From: an uncultured Paraprevotella sp. | GTDB lineage: Bacteria > Bacteroidota > Bacteroidia > Bacteroidales > Bacteroidaceae | Direction of reading: 5' to 3' | Length of the DNA stretch: 64,000 bases | Assembly: GCA_944319925.1 (NCBI GenBank) | Contig: CALUFQ010000001.1 | Location: 1 to 64,000, forward strand | Part shown: piece after piece, positions 52,222-60,986 of the stretch | How the letters are laid out: every line of letters begins with the position of its first letter | How positions within the stretch are numbered: the stretch's first letter is position 1 | The notes under the pieces: generated by a model | Databases searched by the model: none | What the model was told of the DNA's origin: nothing | Seen by the model: only the letters and a program-made list of their open reading frames with translations | Position numbers and translations under genes: made by a program

Positions 52222-53586
52222 CTAATTCTTAAAGCTGTGGATGGGAGCCGGAATACGCCCCACGCGGTTCACGAAATCGCGGCAGCTGAACGTGTTGACC
52301 GGCATTACGGGAGCATGCCCCAACAACCCGCCAAACTCGACCGTGTCGCCCACTGTTTTCCCGACGACCGGAATGATGCGCACAGCCGTCGTCTTTTGGT
52401 TGACCATCCCGATGGCGGCCTCGTCGGCAATGATGCCGGCAATTGTCGTGGCCGGTGTGTCGCCCGGAATGGCAATCATGTCCAATCCTACAGAACATAC
52501 ACAAGTCATGGCTTCCAGCTTTTCCAGTGTCAAGGCCCCGCATTCCACGGCTCCGATCATGCCTTGGTCTTCGCTCACGGGAATGAAAGCCCCGCTCAGG
52601 CCACCCACATAGGACGAAGCCATCACGCCGCCTTTCTTCACTTGGTCGTTCAACAAAGCCAAAGCCGCCGTCGTGCCGGGTGCTCCCGCACGTTCCAGCC
52701 CGATTTCCTCCAAAATCTCCGCCACACTGTCGCCAATCGCGGGAGTAGGTGCCAAAGACAAATCAATGATGCCAAAAGGAATGCCCAAACGGCGCGAAGC
52801 CTCCTGTGCCACAAGCTGCCCCACCCGGGTAATCTTGAAGGCCGTGCGCTTGATGGTCTCGCAAAGCACTTCGAAACTGGCCCCGCGGATTTGTTCCAGT
52901 GCATATTTCACCACGCCGGGACCACTTACGCCCACGTTGATGACCGCATCCGGCTCCGACACGCCGTGGAACGCCCCGGCCATGAAAGGATTGTCGTCCG
53001 GTGCATTGCACAACACCACCAGCTTGGCGCACCCCAATGAGTCTTTCTCCTTGGTGAGTTCCGCCGTCTGCAACACCGTCTCCCCCATCAGGCGCACGGC
53101 ATCCATGTTCAGCCCCGTCTTGGTGGAGCCCACGTTCACGGAACTGCATATCCGCTCCGTCTCGGCCAAAGCCTGCGGAATGGAGCGGATGAGCAGTTCG
53201 TCGCTGTGCGTCATGCCTTTTGACACGATCGCCGAATAGCCGCCCAGGAAATTGATGCCCACCTCGCGGGCCGCCCTATCCAAGGCATGTGCCACCTTCA
53301 CGTAATCTTCAGAAGAGCGACAAGCCGATGCGCCCACCAATGAAACGGGAGTCACCGACACGCGCTTGTTCACGATGGGAATCCCGTATTCCTTGGAAAT
53401 GTCCTCGCCAGTCTTGACCAACTTCTCCGCCAAGCGGGTAATCTTGTCATAAATGTTGCGGCAAAGGCCGTCCACGTCCGAAGCCGCACAGTCCAACAAG
53501 CTGATGCCCATGGTGATGGTGCGCACATCGAGGTTTTCCTGCTCGATCATCTTGTTGGTTTCCAACACTTCATAAATGTTTATCAT
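52222..53586 (-). CDS. PFL family protein (UPF0210/DUF711)
   Basis: A 454-residue cytosolic protein starting at [33 protein letters not shown]. It has the family's signatures: [41 protein letters not shown] and [32 protein letters not shown]. The fold is related to pyruvate formate-lyase-type barrels, but no catalytic activity is established. It is 13 bases downstream of an ACT-domain gene. This PFL-ACT pairing is widely conserved and suggests ligand-dependent control by the small protein (inference). Confidence 0.9.
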   Translation of the reverse strand: MINIYEVLETNKMIEQENLDVRTITMGISLLDCAASDVDGLCRNIYDKITRLAEKLVKTGEDISKEYGIPIVNKRVSVTPVSLVGASACRSSEDYVKVAHALDRAAREVGINFLGGYSAIVSKGMTHSDELLIRSIPQALAETERICSSVNVGSTKTGLNMDAVRLMGETVLQTAELTKEKDSLGCAKLVVLCNAPDDNPFMAGAFHGVSEPDAVINVGVSGPGVVKYALEQIRGASFEVLCETIKRTAFKITRVGQLVAQEASRRLGIPFGIIDLSLAPTPAIGDSVAEILEEIGLERAGAPGTTAALALLNDQVKKGGVMASSYVGGLSGAFIPVSEDQGMIGAVECGALTLEKLEAMTCVCSVGLDMIAIPGDTPATTIAGIIADEAAIGMVNQKTTAVRIIPVVGKTVGDTVEFGGLLGHAPVMPVNTFSCRDFVNRVGRIPAPIHSFKN

Positions 53587-53599
53587 ACTTCTTGTCGGC

Positions 53600-53872
53600 T
53601 TAAATCCGGTGCATCTTGTCAAATATCTCTTCGCGCTGGCACTTCACCTGTACGCCCAGCGAAAGCCCGATTTCGGCCAGCTCGCCAGCCACGACCTCGA
53701 AAGCCTTATCGACATTCGTCAAGTCCACAATCATCATCATATTGAAATACTCTTGCACGATGGTCTGCGAGATATCCAAGATATTGGCCCCGTTCTCGGC
53801 CAAATAAGTACACACTTTCGCAATGATGCCCACGGCATCCTTACCCACAACTGTAATAATTGTCCTGTTCAT
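53600..53872 (-). CDS. ACT domain-containing protein (UPF0237 type)
   Basis: A 90-residue single ACT domain: [49 protein letters not shown]. The GxDxxGI turn that binds small ligands is present (GKDAVGII). It is the partner gene of PFL, 13 bases upstream on the same strand. It probably senses an amino acid or metabolite; which one is unknown. Confidence 0.9.
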   Translation of the reverse strand: MNRTIITVVGKDAVGIIAKVCTYLAENGANILDISQTIVQEYFNMMMIVDLTNVDKAFEVVAGELAEIGLSLGVQVKCQREEIFDKMHRI

Positions 53873-53903
53873 ATTCTGGTTTTACACGATAAACTCTGTA
53901 CAG

Positions 53904-53965
53904 AAAAAAAAACAGCCTGTCATTCGAAGCACAAACATACAGAATTTGGCCGAATCACAGGCTGT
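53904..53965 (-). terminator. Rho-independent terminator of fabI
   Basis: On the minus strand acagcctgtgattcg pairs with cgaatgacaggctgt (one bulged base), followed by a run of nine or more T (the A run from 53904 on the plus strand). It lies between the fabI stop and the ACT gene start. Confidence 0.85.
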
Positions 53966-53995
53966 CTTCCCTTTCAATATCCGCCCGGAAGCGAA

Positions 53996-54856
53996 TTATC
54001 CATAAATTATTTTTCCATTCTCGTCGCGATTCTCGTCGATGAACGACTTCTGGTACTGCACCATGCCGCGCAACGACATGCCCATGCTGGAGAATCCGCC
54101 GTCGTGGAAAAGGTTCTGCATCGTGACTTTCTTCGTCAGGTCAGAGAACATCACCACGCAATAGTCCGCACACTCGTCGGCACTGGCGTTGCCAAGGGGC
54201 GACATGCGGTCGCTGAAGTCATAAAGCCCGTCGAAACCCTTGATGCCGCCACCGGCCGTGGTGAAGGTGGGCGACTGCGAGATGGTGTTCACGCGCACCC
54301 CTTTTTCGCGCCCGTAAATGTAACCGAAACTACGTGCGATGGACTCCAGCAGCGACTTGGCATCGGCCATGTCGTTGTAGCCGAAGAACGTGCGCTGGGC
54401 GGCCACGTAGCTCAAGGCCAAGATGGAACCATTCTCGGCGATGGCATCCAGTTTTTTTGCCGTCTGTATCATCTTGTGGAACGAGATGGCGGAAATATCC
54501 AGCGTTTTGTTCAACAAATCATAATCCAAGTCATCATAAGTGCGCTTCTTGCGCATGTTGGCACTCATAGCCACGGAATGGAGCACAAAGTCGATTTGCC
54601 CGCCCAACGCCTTCTGCGCTTCCACGAACAGGTTCTCCAAATCTTCCAGCGAAGTCGCGTCGGCCGGAATGACCGTGGCATGCGTTTTCTCCGCCAATTC
54701 GGCAATCGTGCCCATCCGGCAGGCCACCGGGGTGTTGGTCAGCACAATCTGTGCACCTTCTTCCACGGCGCGTTCCGCCACTTTCCACGCGATGGAAGCG
54801 TCGTTCAACGCCCCGAAAATGATGCCGCGCTTGCCTTTCAATAAGTTGTAAGCCAT
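53996..54856 (-). CDS. fabI: Enoyl-[acyl-carrier-protein] reductase (NADH), FabI
   Basis: A 286-residue short-chain dehydrogenase starting at MAYNLLKGKRGIIFGALNDASIAWKVAE, the FabI variant of the nucleotide-binding glycine loop. The catalytic pair Tyr-x6-Lys is in FFGYNDMADAKSLLES. The acyl-binding loop and RVNTISQSPTFTTAG are typical of FabI. It reduces the trans-2 double bond in the last step of each fatty-acid elongation cycle and is the target of triclosan-type inhibitors. A strong terminator follows. Confidence 0.93.
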   Translation of the reverse strand: MAYNLLKGKRGIIFGALNDASIAWKVAERAVEEGAQIVLTNTPVACRMGTIAELAEKTHATVIPADATSLEDLENLFVEAQKALGGQIDFVLHSVAMSANMRKKRTYDDLDYDLLNKTLDISAISFHKMIQTAKKLDAIAENGSILALSYVAAQRTFFGYNDMADAKSLLESIARSFGYIYGREKGVRVNTISQSPTFTTAGGGIKGFDGLYDFSDRMSPLGNASADECADYCVVMFSDLTKKVTMQNLFHDGGFSSMGMSLRGMVQYQKSFIDENRDENGKIIYG

Positions 54857-54984
54857 AAAATTCAGATTTAAACGATAAATATCGTTGGTTTCATGGCGCA
54901 AAGGTACGAATATTTTCGCATTCTTCCCGCCTTTCCCTGCAAAAACACGCCCAAAGAGGGGCTATTTGGAACTGTACAACCCTG

Positions 54985-56235
54985 TTATTCCCCGCCATCC
55001 TGGGATTCAAAACAATTGTAGAATCCCGAACGCCAGAAACCCGCATCGCGATACCATCGTAAAGTGGTGAAAAAGTTCATTTGGTCTCTTTCCAAATAAA
55101 AAGGATAGCGGGATGGGACATAGGTATTCAACCCACAATAAGCACCCTCCTTGATGGGAATCGTCAAATAGTAAGGATAATTGCTACAAGAAGCGTATTC
55201 CCCGTGCGCCTCATAGACGACCGCCTTGTCCAACACGGCCCGGACTTTGGCCGCGTATGGGTTGTCGCCTCCCAGGCTGTCCACCCATTCCCCGAAATCA
55301 TACAACGCATAGCCGTTCTCGAAATGTTGAAGGTCAGCCCGGTCCAAATATGCCGGACGCGCCTGCACCAAGGGCGACTGGAAAAGGGAATCCATATACA
55401 AGGCCAAAGAATCCATACAGGACAAGTCCGTGACGCAGATGGAGGCAAAATCATCCCATTCCACATCATTGGAACGGTAATAGTCCATGTATGCCTGCCC
55501 CGTCCGTGACAAGCCCTCGGCATCCATCCGCACCAAGTCCACCAGCATCTCGTCGTATGGGAAACCTGAAGCTATCACCGAATTAGGCGCGGCAAGGAAA
55601 TAACGGGCGCAGTCCTTCAGCTCGTAAGCCGTCTCCACACTCCCCATCATGCAGGCATCAAACATAATCACATCCAAATATGGACAATCCGACAACGCCT
55701 CGCGCAAGTCCGTTACATTCATCGTGTAATGGCCAGAGCCCTCGTCGGAGCCCTCGTCGCCGAAAGCACGTTTGCCCGCCGTGTTGGAATGATACAGGCT
55801 ACCATCTGCATGGGAAGAAAATGTCACCCCCCTCCGCGTGGCCGGATAGTTGGCAAAGACCTCCGTGAGCACGGCATGCATCACTTCCGGATCCACGGAA
55901 TATTGGTCGGGATATGTCTTCACCGTTGTCTTTTGCACATTTCCGTTGCGGTCTTTCTCAAGCAGGTACAATTCAGGCGCAGCGTTCAGGTCGGCATAAA
56001 CCAAAATGTTCGCATCCACGTCCGATGCCTCATATCCGGCCATCAAGTCTTTTACATTCTCATCCAAACAAGAAGACAGGTTGTTTTGCCCCACCATATA
56101 TAAAAGATAAGTGGCTTCTTGGGATGCCTTTCTTGTCGCCTGTTTTTCACCCACCCCATCCGAATCGTCATCACACGACACGAAGGCTGCGACAATACCA
56201 CATAAAAGAACTGCAATCTTCACCGAACATTTCAT
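54985..56235 (-). CDS. Clostripain-related (C11) cysteine peptidase, lipoprotein
   Basis: A 416-residue lipoprotein starting at MKCSVKIAVLLCGIVAAFVSC (lipobox Cys at about 21); MRFMKCSV three codons earlier is an alternative. Clan CD residues: the catalytic His in VTFSSHADGSLYH and Cys in YLDVIMFDACMMGSVETAYEL. The N-terminal strand TYLLYMVGQNNLSSCLDENV is the usual C11 start. Such peptidases cleave after Arg or Lys and in gut Bacteroidales are surface-exposed. The promoter is the left copy of the 52-bp duplicated sequence, only about a dozen bases upstream of this start. Confidence 0.85.
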   Translation of the reverse strand: MKCSVKIAVLLCGIVAAFVSCDDDSDGVGEKQATRKASQEATYLLYMVGQNNLSSCLDENVKDLMAGYEASDVDANILVYADLNAAPELYLLEKDRNGNVQKTTVKTYPDQYSVDPEVMHAVLTEVFANYPATRRGVTFSSHADGSLYHSNTAGKRAFGDEGSDEGSGHYTMNVTDLREALSDCPYLDVIMFDACMMGSVETAYELKDCARYFLAAPNSVIASGFPYDEMLVDLVRMDAEGLSRTGQAYMDYYRSNDVEWDDFASICVTDLSCMDSLALYMDSLFQSPLVQARPAYLDRADLQHFENGYALYDFGEWVDSLGGDNPYAAKVRAVLDKAVVYEAHGEYASCSNYPYYLTIPIKEGAYCGLNTYVPSRYPFYLERDQMNFFTTLRWYRDAGFWRSGFYNCFESQDGGE

Positions 56236-56253
56236 AAATCTCATCTTAGTGCT

Positions 56254-56305
56254 ACAAAGATAATGCAAACCGAGCGCAGGACAAAACAAATTGATTTGTT
56301 TTTCA
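56254..56305 (-). repeat. 52-bp direct repeat carrying a promoter, copy 1
   Basis: Identical over 52 bases to 57032-57083. It begins acaaagataatgcaaaccga on the plus strand and ends aaattgatttgtttttca. The two copies flank the toxin-antitoxin genes 778 bases apart. Confidence 0.95.
56255..56285 (-). promoter_or_regulatory. Consensus promoter of the C11 peptidase gene
   Basis: On the minus strand: TTTG (56285-56282), 19 bases, TATCTTTG (56262-56255). This is a full match to TTTG-N19-TAnnTTTG. It points into the C11 peptidase gene. Confidence 0.85.
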
Positions 56306-56371
56306 GGAAAAGAAAGTCAGCCCCGATATAATGCAAAACAAAGAATCGTAAAAAGAAGTTTTCGCTAGGAA

Positions 56372-56788
56372 TTACATCCGTCCTATGTCTTCCATGAATT
56401 GCTCAAGACGGATGACACAGACTTTGGGAAACGCGATTTTTTCCAACACACGGAAATGGGCATCCTCACTTACAATATAATCAGCACCAGCAATAATAGC
56501 GCAATCTACAAATTTGTTGTCATCCGGGTCTTGTTCAATAAGCCGAAAATGAAACCGGGAATCAAAAAAACGTGTAAACGGACTGTGGGCTATCGCGTGA
56601 ACAATGTTATGTGCTACAGGCGCATTAGCCACCCTCCCTATGATTTCTTCGCATTCATCAAGTATCTCATTACTTACGCAAAGCAAGTATTTCCCTTCTC
56701 GAAAAGCTTGCCATGCAAGGCGATACGAGCCATGTACCGACAACATCTGCACCAAGCAATTGGTGTCCAATACGATATGACGTTTCAT
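56372..56788 (-). CDS. PIN-domain toxin of a toxin-antitoxin pair
   Basis: A 138-residue PIN-domain ribonuclease of the kind annotated as putative toxin, PIN family. The acidic metal ligands are visible: Asp8 in IVLDTNCLVQ, Glu residues in ILDECEEII, and Asp residues in IEQDPDDNKFVDCAIIAGADYIVSEDAHF. These enzymes cut RNA, often tRNA, when their antitoxin is lost. The start overlaps the antitoxin stop by ATGA. The whole pair sits between two identical 52-bp promoter copies. Confidence 0.85.
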   Translation of the reverse strand: MKRHIVLDTNCLVQMLSVHGSYRLAWQAFREGKYLLCVSNEILDECEEIIGRVANAPVAHNIVHAIAHSPFTRFFDSRFHFRLIEQDPDDNKFVDCAIIAGADYIVSEDAHFRVLEKIAFPKVCVIRLEQFMEDIGRM

Positions 56789-57006
56789 TGTTTGTAAGGT
56801 GTGCGATAATGAGCATTATGCAAATCTTCCAGCGTTTGTTCATTCCACTGCCCATTCTGCCACAATTTATCCAACTCTTCATCTGCACGCCGAGCAAAGA
56901 ACTCAGATATAACATATTTTAGGGCATTAAGCTCTTCCTCACTATTTACCCCCGCCATCAAATCAAGCAGTTCTATTTGGGCTTTATTAAATACAGTCCT
57001 CTCCAT
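56785..57006 (-). CDS. Antitoxin partner of the PIN-domain toxin
   Basis: A 73-residue protein starting at MERTVFNKAQ; the upstream open frame runs through the promoter. It is mainly helical: QIELLDLMAGVNSEEELNALKYVISEFFARRADEELDKLWQNGQWNEQTLEDL. The last part (LWQNGQWNEQTLEDLHNAHYRTPYK) resembles the C-terminal toxin-wrapping tail of antitoxins found beside PIN toxins in Bacteroidetes. It is translationally coupled to the toxin. Any autoregulation would act on the copy-2 promoter at 57033. Confidence 0.75.
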   Translation of the reverse strand: MERTVFNKAQIELLDLMAGVNSEEELNALKYVISEFFARRADEELDKLWQNGQWNEQTLEDLHNAHYRTPYKQ

Positions 57007-57031
57007 CTCTCTTTTGTTATTTGTTGTTGGG

Positions 57032-57083
57032 ACAAAGATAATGCAAACCGAGCGCAGGACAAAACAAATTGATTTGTTTTTCA
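57032..57083 (-). repeat. 52-bp direct repeat carrying a promoter, copy 2
   Basis: Exact copy of 56254-56305. It lies 25 bases upstream of the antitoxin start. Confidence 0.95.
57033..57063 (-). promoter_or_regulatory. Consensus promoter of the toxin-antitoxin operon
   Basis: On the minus strand: TTTG (57063-57060), 19 bases, TATCTTTG (57040-57033). Transcription would begin about 20 bases before the antitoxin start at 57006. Confidence 0.85.
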
Positions 57084-57260
57084 TGCCGAGGTGCAGCTTA
57101 GCTTATCAAAAGACAAATCTGCACACTGCAAAAAAACATAACAAGGAGCTTCCGTCAGGATACGCTATTACCCTGTATTTTCGGGAACTGTTCCTAATCT
57201 CGGAGATTTAACAACTGACGAATATTCGTTTGTAATCAAATGCCCTGCTTCCCCTCACTT

Positions 57261-57322
57261 GCCCGTGCGGAGAAAAACCCCTCCGCCTGCAGGGGAGGTG
57301 GCTCGAAGAGCCGGAGGGGTTT
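57261..57322 (-). repeat. Interspersed repeat R1, copy C
   Basis: Contains cccctccgcctgcaggggag and gtggctcgaagagccgg. Its reverse complement aligns with 6689-6751 and 52022-52083 around gagccacctcccctgc and ggcggagg. Confidence 0.7.
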
Positions 57323-57433
57323 CCCACCCACGTATCGTCCCGCAAAGGGAACAAAACGGCCATTATGGCCGCCGCAAGGGAAACAAAAGGGCATTTGGCC
57401 GCCGCACGGCGAACAGAAGGGGCGTTACGCCCC

Positions 57434-57494
57434 CGTGGGTGTGAGCCCCCCTCCGGCCCCTTCGGGGCTTGTCCCCCTGCGAGGCGGGACAGTT
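57434..57494 (-). repeat. Interspersed repeat R2, copy B
   Basis: Its reverse complement reads aactgtcccgcctcgcaggg, through gccccgaaggggcc to ctcacacccac, aligning with 6551-6610. On the minus strand the order is R2 then R1, as at 6.5 kb on the plus strand. Confidence 0.7.
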
Positions 57495-57631
57495 CATTCC
57501 TGCCGGCTTCGACTGCCGACATTCACAAGTTTGTAAAAGCAGGAACTCTGTATCACTCAATTCCTCAATTCGTTTTTCCAGATGGTGTTAAATCCCCAAG
57601 ATTCTGCCACCCCAAACACACTTCCTGCATG

Positions 57632-58624
57632 CTATTCCGAAGGCACTACCGGCCAACCATCCTCATCCCATGCCATTTCCGCAAGGAACAACTTGCTGGC
57701 ACCATCCGTCCGGCTGTAACCGTGTGCCATGAAATAATCTTTCCCGTCGAAATGGTAAGCCGCGCTATGCCCAATGGCCACAAACTCCGCATTGCCACCT
57801 ATAACGGGACTCCCGCCGCCTTGAGCCATGTCACGCCCTTCTTTGTCCAAATAAGGGCCACAGATTTGCTTGGAACGTCCAACCACCACGTTGTAGTCGC
57901 TCTTCTTCCCACGACAACAGAAATCAAAAGAAACAAACAGGTAGTAATAACCATCATGTTTGAATATAAACGGGGCTTCAACGGCATTGGCCCTGACACC
58001 GGGACTTGCATGCGGCCTGTCCGTGCGGCGCGAAGAAACCGTATAAAGTTTTTCCGGTTTACAGGTAGAAGACATGTCTTTCGTCAGCTGCACCAGTTGG
58101 ATGCCATCCCAAAACGAACCGAACACCATCCACGGGGTGCCCGTCTCGTCAATGACCACATTGGGGTCGATGGCATTGTAATTGCCGCCCTCACGGGACG
58201 TGATGACCGCCCCCGTGTCCGTCCATGGTTCTGCACTGTCCGGACTTAACGTGCTACGGTAAGCATGCCCGATGGCAGACGTGTTCTTTCCGAATGTGGA
58301 ACAAGAATAAAAAATGTGGTACTTCCCGCCGGCATAAAGAATGTCCGGAGCCCAAGTATGCCCCTTGTAACCCGGGACACTGTCCTTGGCCCACTGCGGC
58401 GCAACGGGAAAAACTTCACGGGAGAAAGTCCAATCCTTCAGGTTTTTCGTGGTCATGGAAGAAATTCCCCATCCCGTGAAATACAAATAATATGTGTCTC
58501 CCTCCTTGGCCATGACAGGGTCATGCACCAAGGGTTCGCGCACCGTCTCAGCTTTTTCTTCCTGCGAAAAGCCCGAAACCCCAATACACATCAGAGCCCC
58601 CAAAAGCATGCAATGTTTCTTCAT
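57632..58624 (-). CDS. Glycoside hydrolase family 43 (arabinan-active type)
   Basis: A 330-residue exported enzyme starting at MKKHCMLLGA (four codons later than the longest frame). Signal peptide to about residue 20. The five-bladed propeller's catalytic acids are visible: general base Asp35 (VHDPVMAKEG), pKa modulator Asp153 (YNAIDPNVVID) and general acid Glu216 (NAVEAPFIF). WAPDILYAGGKYHIFYS is a typical GH43 blade. Closest in pattern to endo-1,5-alpha-L-arabinanases; other GH43 specificities are possible. It stands alone, without SusC/D genes or a regulator, so it is not in a visible polysaccharide utilisation locus. Confidence 0.88.
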   Translation of the reverse strand: MKKHCMLLGALMCIGVSGFSQEEKAETVREPLVHDPVMAKEGDTYYLYFTGWGISSMTTKNLKDWTFSREVFPVAPQWAKDSVPGYKGHTWAPDILYAGGKYHIFYSCSTFGKNTSAIGHAYRSTLSPDSAEPWTDTGAVITSREGGNYNAIDPNVVIDETGTPWMVFGSFWDGIQLVQLTKDMSSTCKPEKLYTVSSRRTDRPHASPGVRANAVEAPFIFKHDGYYYLFVSFDFCCRGKKSDYNVVVGRSKQICGPYLDKEGRDMAQGGGSPVIGGNAEFVAIGHSAAYHFDGKDYFMAHGYSRTDGASKLFLAEMAWDEDGWPVVPSE

Positions 58625-58663
58625 TCTGATTCTCATGTTTGCTTGTCAATAAAAACGCACATT

Positions 58664-59611
58664 TCACTTCTCTCCGGACAACAGATGGAACACGGCTTCG
58701 GTGTAGTCTGCCGTTTTCTGCGCCTTATGGATTTTCTTGTGCAACTTGCGGTCGGCATCCGGCAGCAGATATTCCCAAAAAGTCTTCATCTTCATCAGCA
58801 ACTGCTTCTCGCCTCCTTCGAGCGTTTGGGCGTAGTGGTCGAACAATCCGGCATGGAACAGCCGCATGCGGGCCTGGCGTTCGGCTTCGCCCCAAGCTTT
58901 TCCGGCACGGTATTCCGCCGCCATCCACGGAGATGCCAGCAATCCGCGCCCAAGCATGACCCCTCCCAACCCGGGCATCCATTCCGCCAATCGTTCGCAA
59001 TCTTCCCGCGTCGCGACATCTCCATTATAAACCACCGGATGCACACAACCTTCGGCAAAACGCCGAAAAGACTCGCGGTCGCATTCCCCTTTATACTGTT
59101 GCCGCCCGGTGCGGGCATGCACTGTCACACAAGCCAAATTCGCGACATTCAACACGGGCAACACGGCAAGGCATTCGTCCGGTTCTTCGTACCCTAACCG
59201 CATCTTGACGGAAAAAGACACGTCCGGATGGCGTTCCACGACTCGTAACACGTCGCCCACCTTTTCCGGGAAAGGCAAGATGCCGCAACCTTTTGCTTTT
59301 TTGGCCACAGCCGGGAAAGCGCACCCCATGTTCAAATCAATCCGGCGGTACCCCAAAGGAAGAATCTGTGCCAAAAGTTGTTCCGCCTCATTCAAGGAAC
59401 CGGCCAATATTTGCGGGACGAGCATGGGCACATGATTGTTTTCCGGCGATACATCGCGCAAATCTTTCCTCCGTATGCCGTCATGTTCCCAACGCACAAA
59501 CGGCGTGTAATATGTTTCCACCCCTCCGAAATACCGGTCGAAAAAGTTTCTGAAAGGGGCTTCCGTAATGCCCTGCATCGGTGCCATATAGATTTTCAAA
59601 CGACGTTCCAT
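58664..59611 (-). CDS. dus: tRNA-dihydrouridine synthase
   Basis: A 315-residue flavoenzyme starting at MERRLKIYMAPMQGITEAPFRNFFDRYFG; the 112 codons upstream in frame overlap the TPR gene. The family core is present: IDLNMGCAFPAVAKKAKGCGIL with the catalytic Cys (the usual Pro after it is Ala here), FSVKMRLGYEEPDE, TVHARTGRQQYKG, VVYNGDVATRE and GVMLGRGLLASPWM. It reduces uridines in the D-loop or variable arm of tRNA; which position cannot be told. It lies between the GH43 gene and the TPR genes on the same strand. Confidence 0.9.
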   Translation of the reverse strand: MERRLKIYMAPMQGITEAPFRNFFDRYFGGVETYYTPFVRWEHDGIRRKDLRDVSPENNHVPMLVPQILAGSLNEAEQLLAQILPLGYRRIDLNMGCAFPAVAKKAKGCGILPFPEKVGDVLRVVERHPDVSFSVKMRLGYEEPDECLAVLPVLNVANLACVTVHARTGRQQYKGECDRESFRRFAEGCVHPVVYNGDVATREDCERLAEWMPGLGGVMLGRGLLASPWMAAEYRAGKAWGEAERQARMRLFHAGLFDHYAQTLEGGEKQLLMKMKTFWEYLLPDADRKLHKKIHKAQKTADYTEAVFHLLSGEK

Positions 59612-59616
59612 TTTCC

Positions 59617-60906
59617 CTATTCCTTCTCCTTTCTTTCCTTCAATGATTGCATGATGCCCTCCATTTCTTCGAACTTCACGCCCTCGTTCAAATACAAATA
59701 AACCTGATATAAAAGCGGTGCCCAACGCCTGGCCTTGTCTGGCAACAGGTTGCGCATGCGCTCCAAGGGCTTCCGGGCCTTGAAATAACAATCCAGCATG
59801 TCCATCCGCAGTTTCTGGTAATCCGCACTCCGCAAATCCATGCCCTGCATTTTCCCGGAAATTTCTTTCGCCATACTGCAATAAGCAAGTCCTTTGAAAT
59901 AATTCGCTCCCGCATGCATGCTGTCCAACGTCAGGACCACGTCGCAATTGGCCACACAGGACGGATAATCATCCTTGCGCATGCAAGCCACGGCTTTCGC
60001 GTACCAAAACAAATGATTTTTCGGGTCATATTGTATCATCCTGTCGGCAAAAAGTATGGACTCGTCATATCTCCCGTTCCGGTTCAAGTATTCCTCAAGG
60101 CTCATGAAAAAATAAGTGTGGTCGGGAAAATTCAAGATTCCTTTCTTCAAGGCTTGCAACCATTGCAACGTGTCGCCTTGCGACAAATAGGAACGACACA
60201 AATACTCCTGCACATATTGACGCTGGCCGTGGTAGCGCAATGCCGCAGGCACATAACGCACCACCTTTTCGTAATCGCCCACGCTGTAGGAAGCGGAAAT
60301 CATCCAATAAGCCGCACGGAAATAAGTGGAATCTGCCTGGTCCAGGAAATCACGGCGCAACAAAGGATAACAGGCCGAAGACAAATACAAATCCAAAAAA
60401 CGGCAAGCTTCGGCGTAATTCTTCTTGTGCAAATAGAAACGCGCCCCGTTCAGCAAATTAGGACGATAAGCCAGCAGGCATTTGCGCGCCGGTTCGCGAT
60501 ATTTGTATTTCACCTTACCGCCTGCAGACGCCTCCACAGAATCGCACAGACGCATGTACTGGTACACCTTATATATACTACCATAATATAAGGCCGTGTC
60601 GTAGGCCCGCTTCAAATAGATCTTCTCATTCTCAATGTCGTTGAAGCGGCATTGCACTTCAGCTGCGGTGAAATAAAGCGCGGCTTTCTTCCGGGTACTT
60701 TTTTCTGAAGGAACGGCTTCCAATAAGCTCTTCTCTGCCGCCGCCAAACGGTCGGCCACCTTCTTAGCTTCATTGCCATTCTCTTCATAGCGGGCATCCT
60801 TGATGGTTTTCCTAGCCTCGCGGACTACGTTCCCCCCGCTCGCCTCCACCACTGTGAAAGCAAGCATTCCTGCCACGACTCCAAGCAACAATCCGTTTTT
60901 CCTCAT
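59617..60906 (-). CDS. Exported TPR-type protein
   Basis: A 429-residue protein starting at MRKNGLLLGVVAGMLAFTVVEASGG, a signal peptide. The rest is helical with TPR-like pairs: AEKSLLEAVPSEKSTRKKAALYFTAAEVQ, then NYAEACRFLDLYLSSA, YEKVVRYVPAALRYHGQRQYVQEYLCRSYLSQGDTL and DESILFADRMIQYDPKNHLFWYAKAVACM. It is presumably a periplasmic scaffold. Its stop is 5 bases before the dus start, and it lies 80 bases after a second TPR gene; the set gyrA-TPR-TPR-dus is in one direction. Confidence 0.8.
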   Translation of the reverse strand: MRKNGLLLGVVAGMLAFTVVEASGGNVVREARKTIKDARYEENGNEAKKVADRLAAAEKSLLEAVPSEKSTRKKAALYFTAAEVQCRFNDIENEKIYLKRAYDTALYYGSIYKVYQYMRLCDSVEASAGGKVKYKYREPARKCLLAYRPNLLNGARFYLHKKNYAEACRFLDLYLSSACYPLLRRDFLDQADSTYFRAAYWMISASYSVGDYEKVVRYVPAALRYHGQRQYVQEYLCRSYLSQGDTLQWLQALKKGILNFPDHTYFFMSLEEYLNRNGRYDESILFADRMIQYDPKNHLFWYAKAVACMRKDDYPSCVANCDVVLTLDSMHAGANYFKGLAYCSMAKEISGKMQGMDLRSADYQKLRMDMLDCYFKARKPLERMRNLLPDKARRWAPLLYQVYLYLNEGVKFEEMEGIMQSLKERKEKE

Positions 60907-60986
60907 TCGTATCAAACCATAAAGGGATGATGCCCGTCTGAAACGCACACCATCCCTTGTTGTCCATTCGTCAAACTGTTACACCG

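Larger units (their letters stand above)
57084..57631. other. Gene-free gap with repeats R1 and R2
   Basis: 548 bases between the duplicated promoter and the GH43 stop codon. It holds R1 copy C and R2 copy B in inverted orientation. Between them is a local ladder of gggaacaaaacggccat-type units (57338-57420: gggaacaaaacggcc, gggaaacaaaagggc, ggcgaacagaagggg). No gene is supported; open frames are repeat translations. Confidence 0.6.

Noticed and set aside
57365-58249. A 294-residue plus-strand frame opposite the GH43 gene
   Set aside because: It begins inside repeats R1/R2 and then runs antisense to GH43, whose catalytic motifs are clear.
59612-59947. A 112-residue N-terminal extension of the dihydrouridine synthase
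   Set aside because: It overlaps the TPR protein gene on the same strand, and the Dus signature MAPMQGITEAPF follows directly after MERRLKIY.
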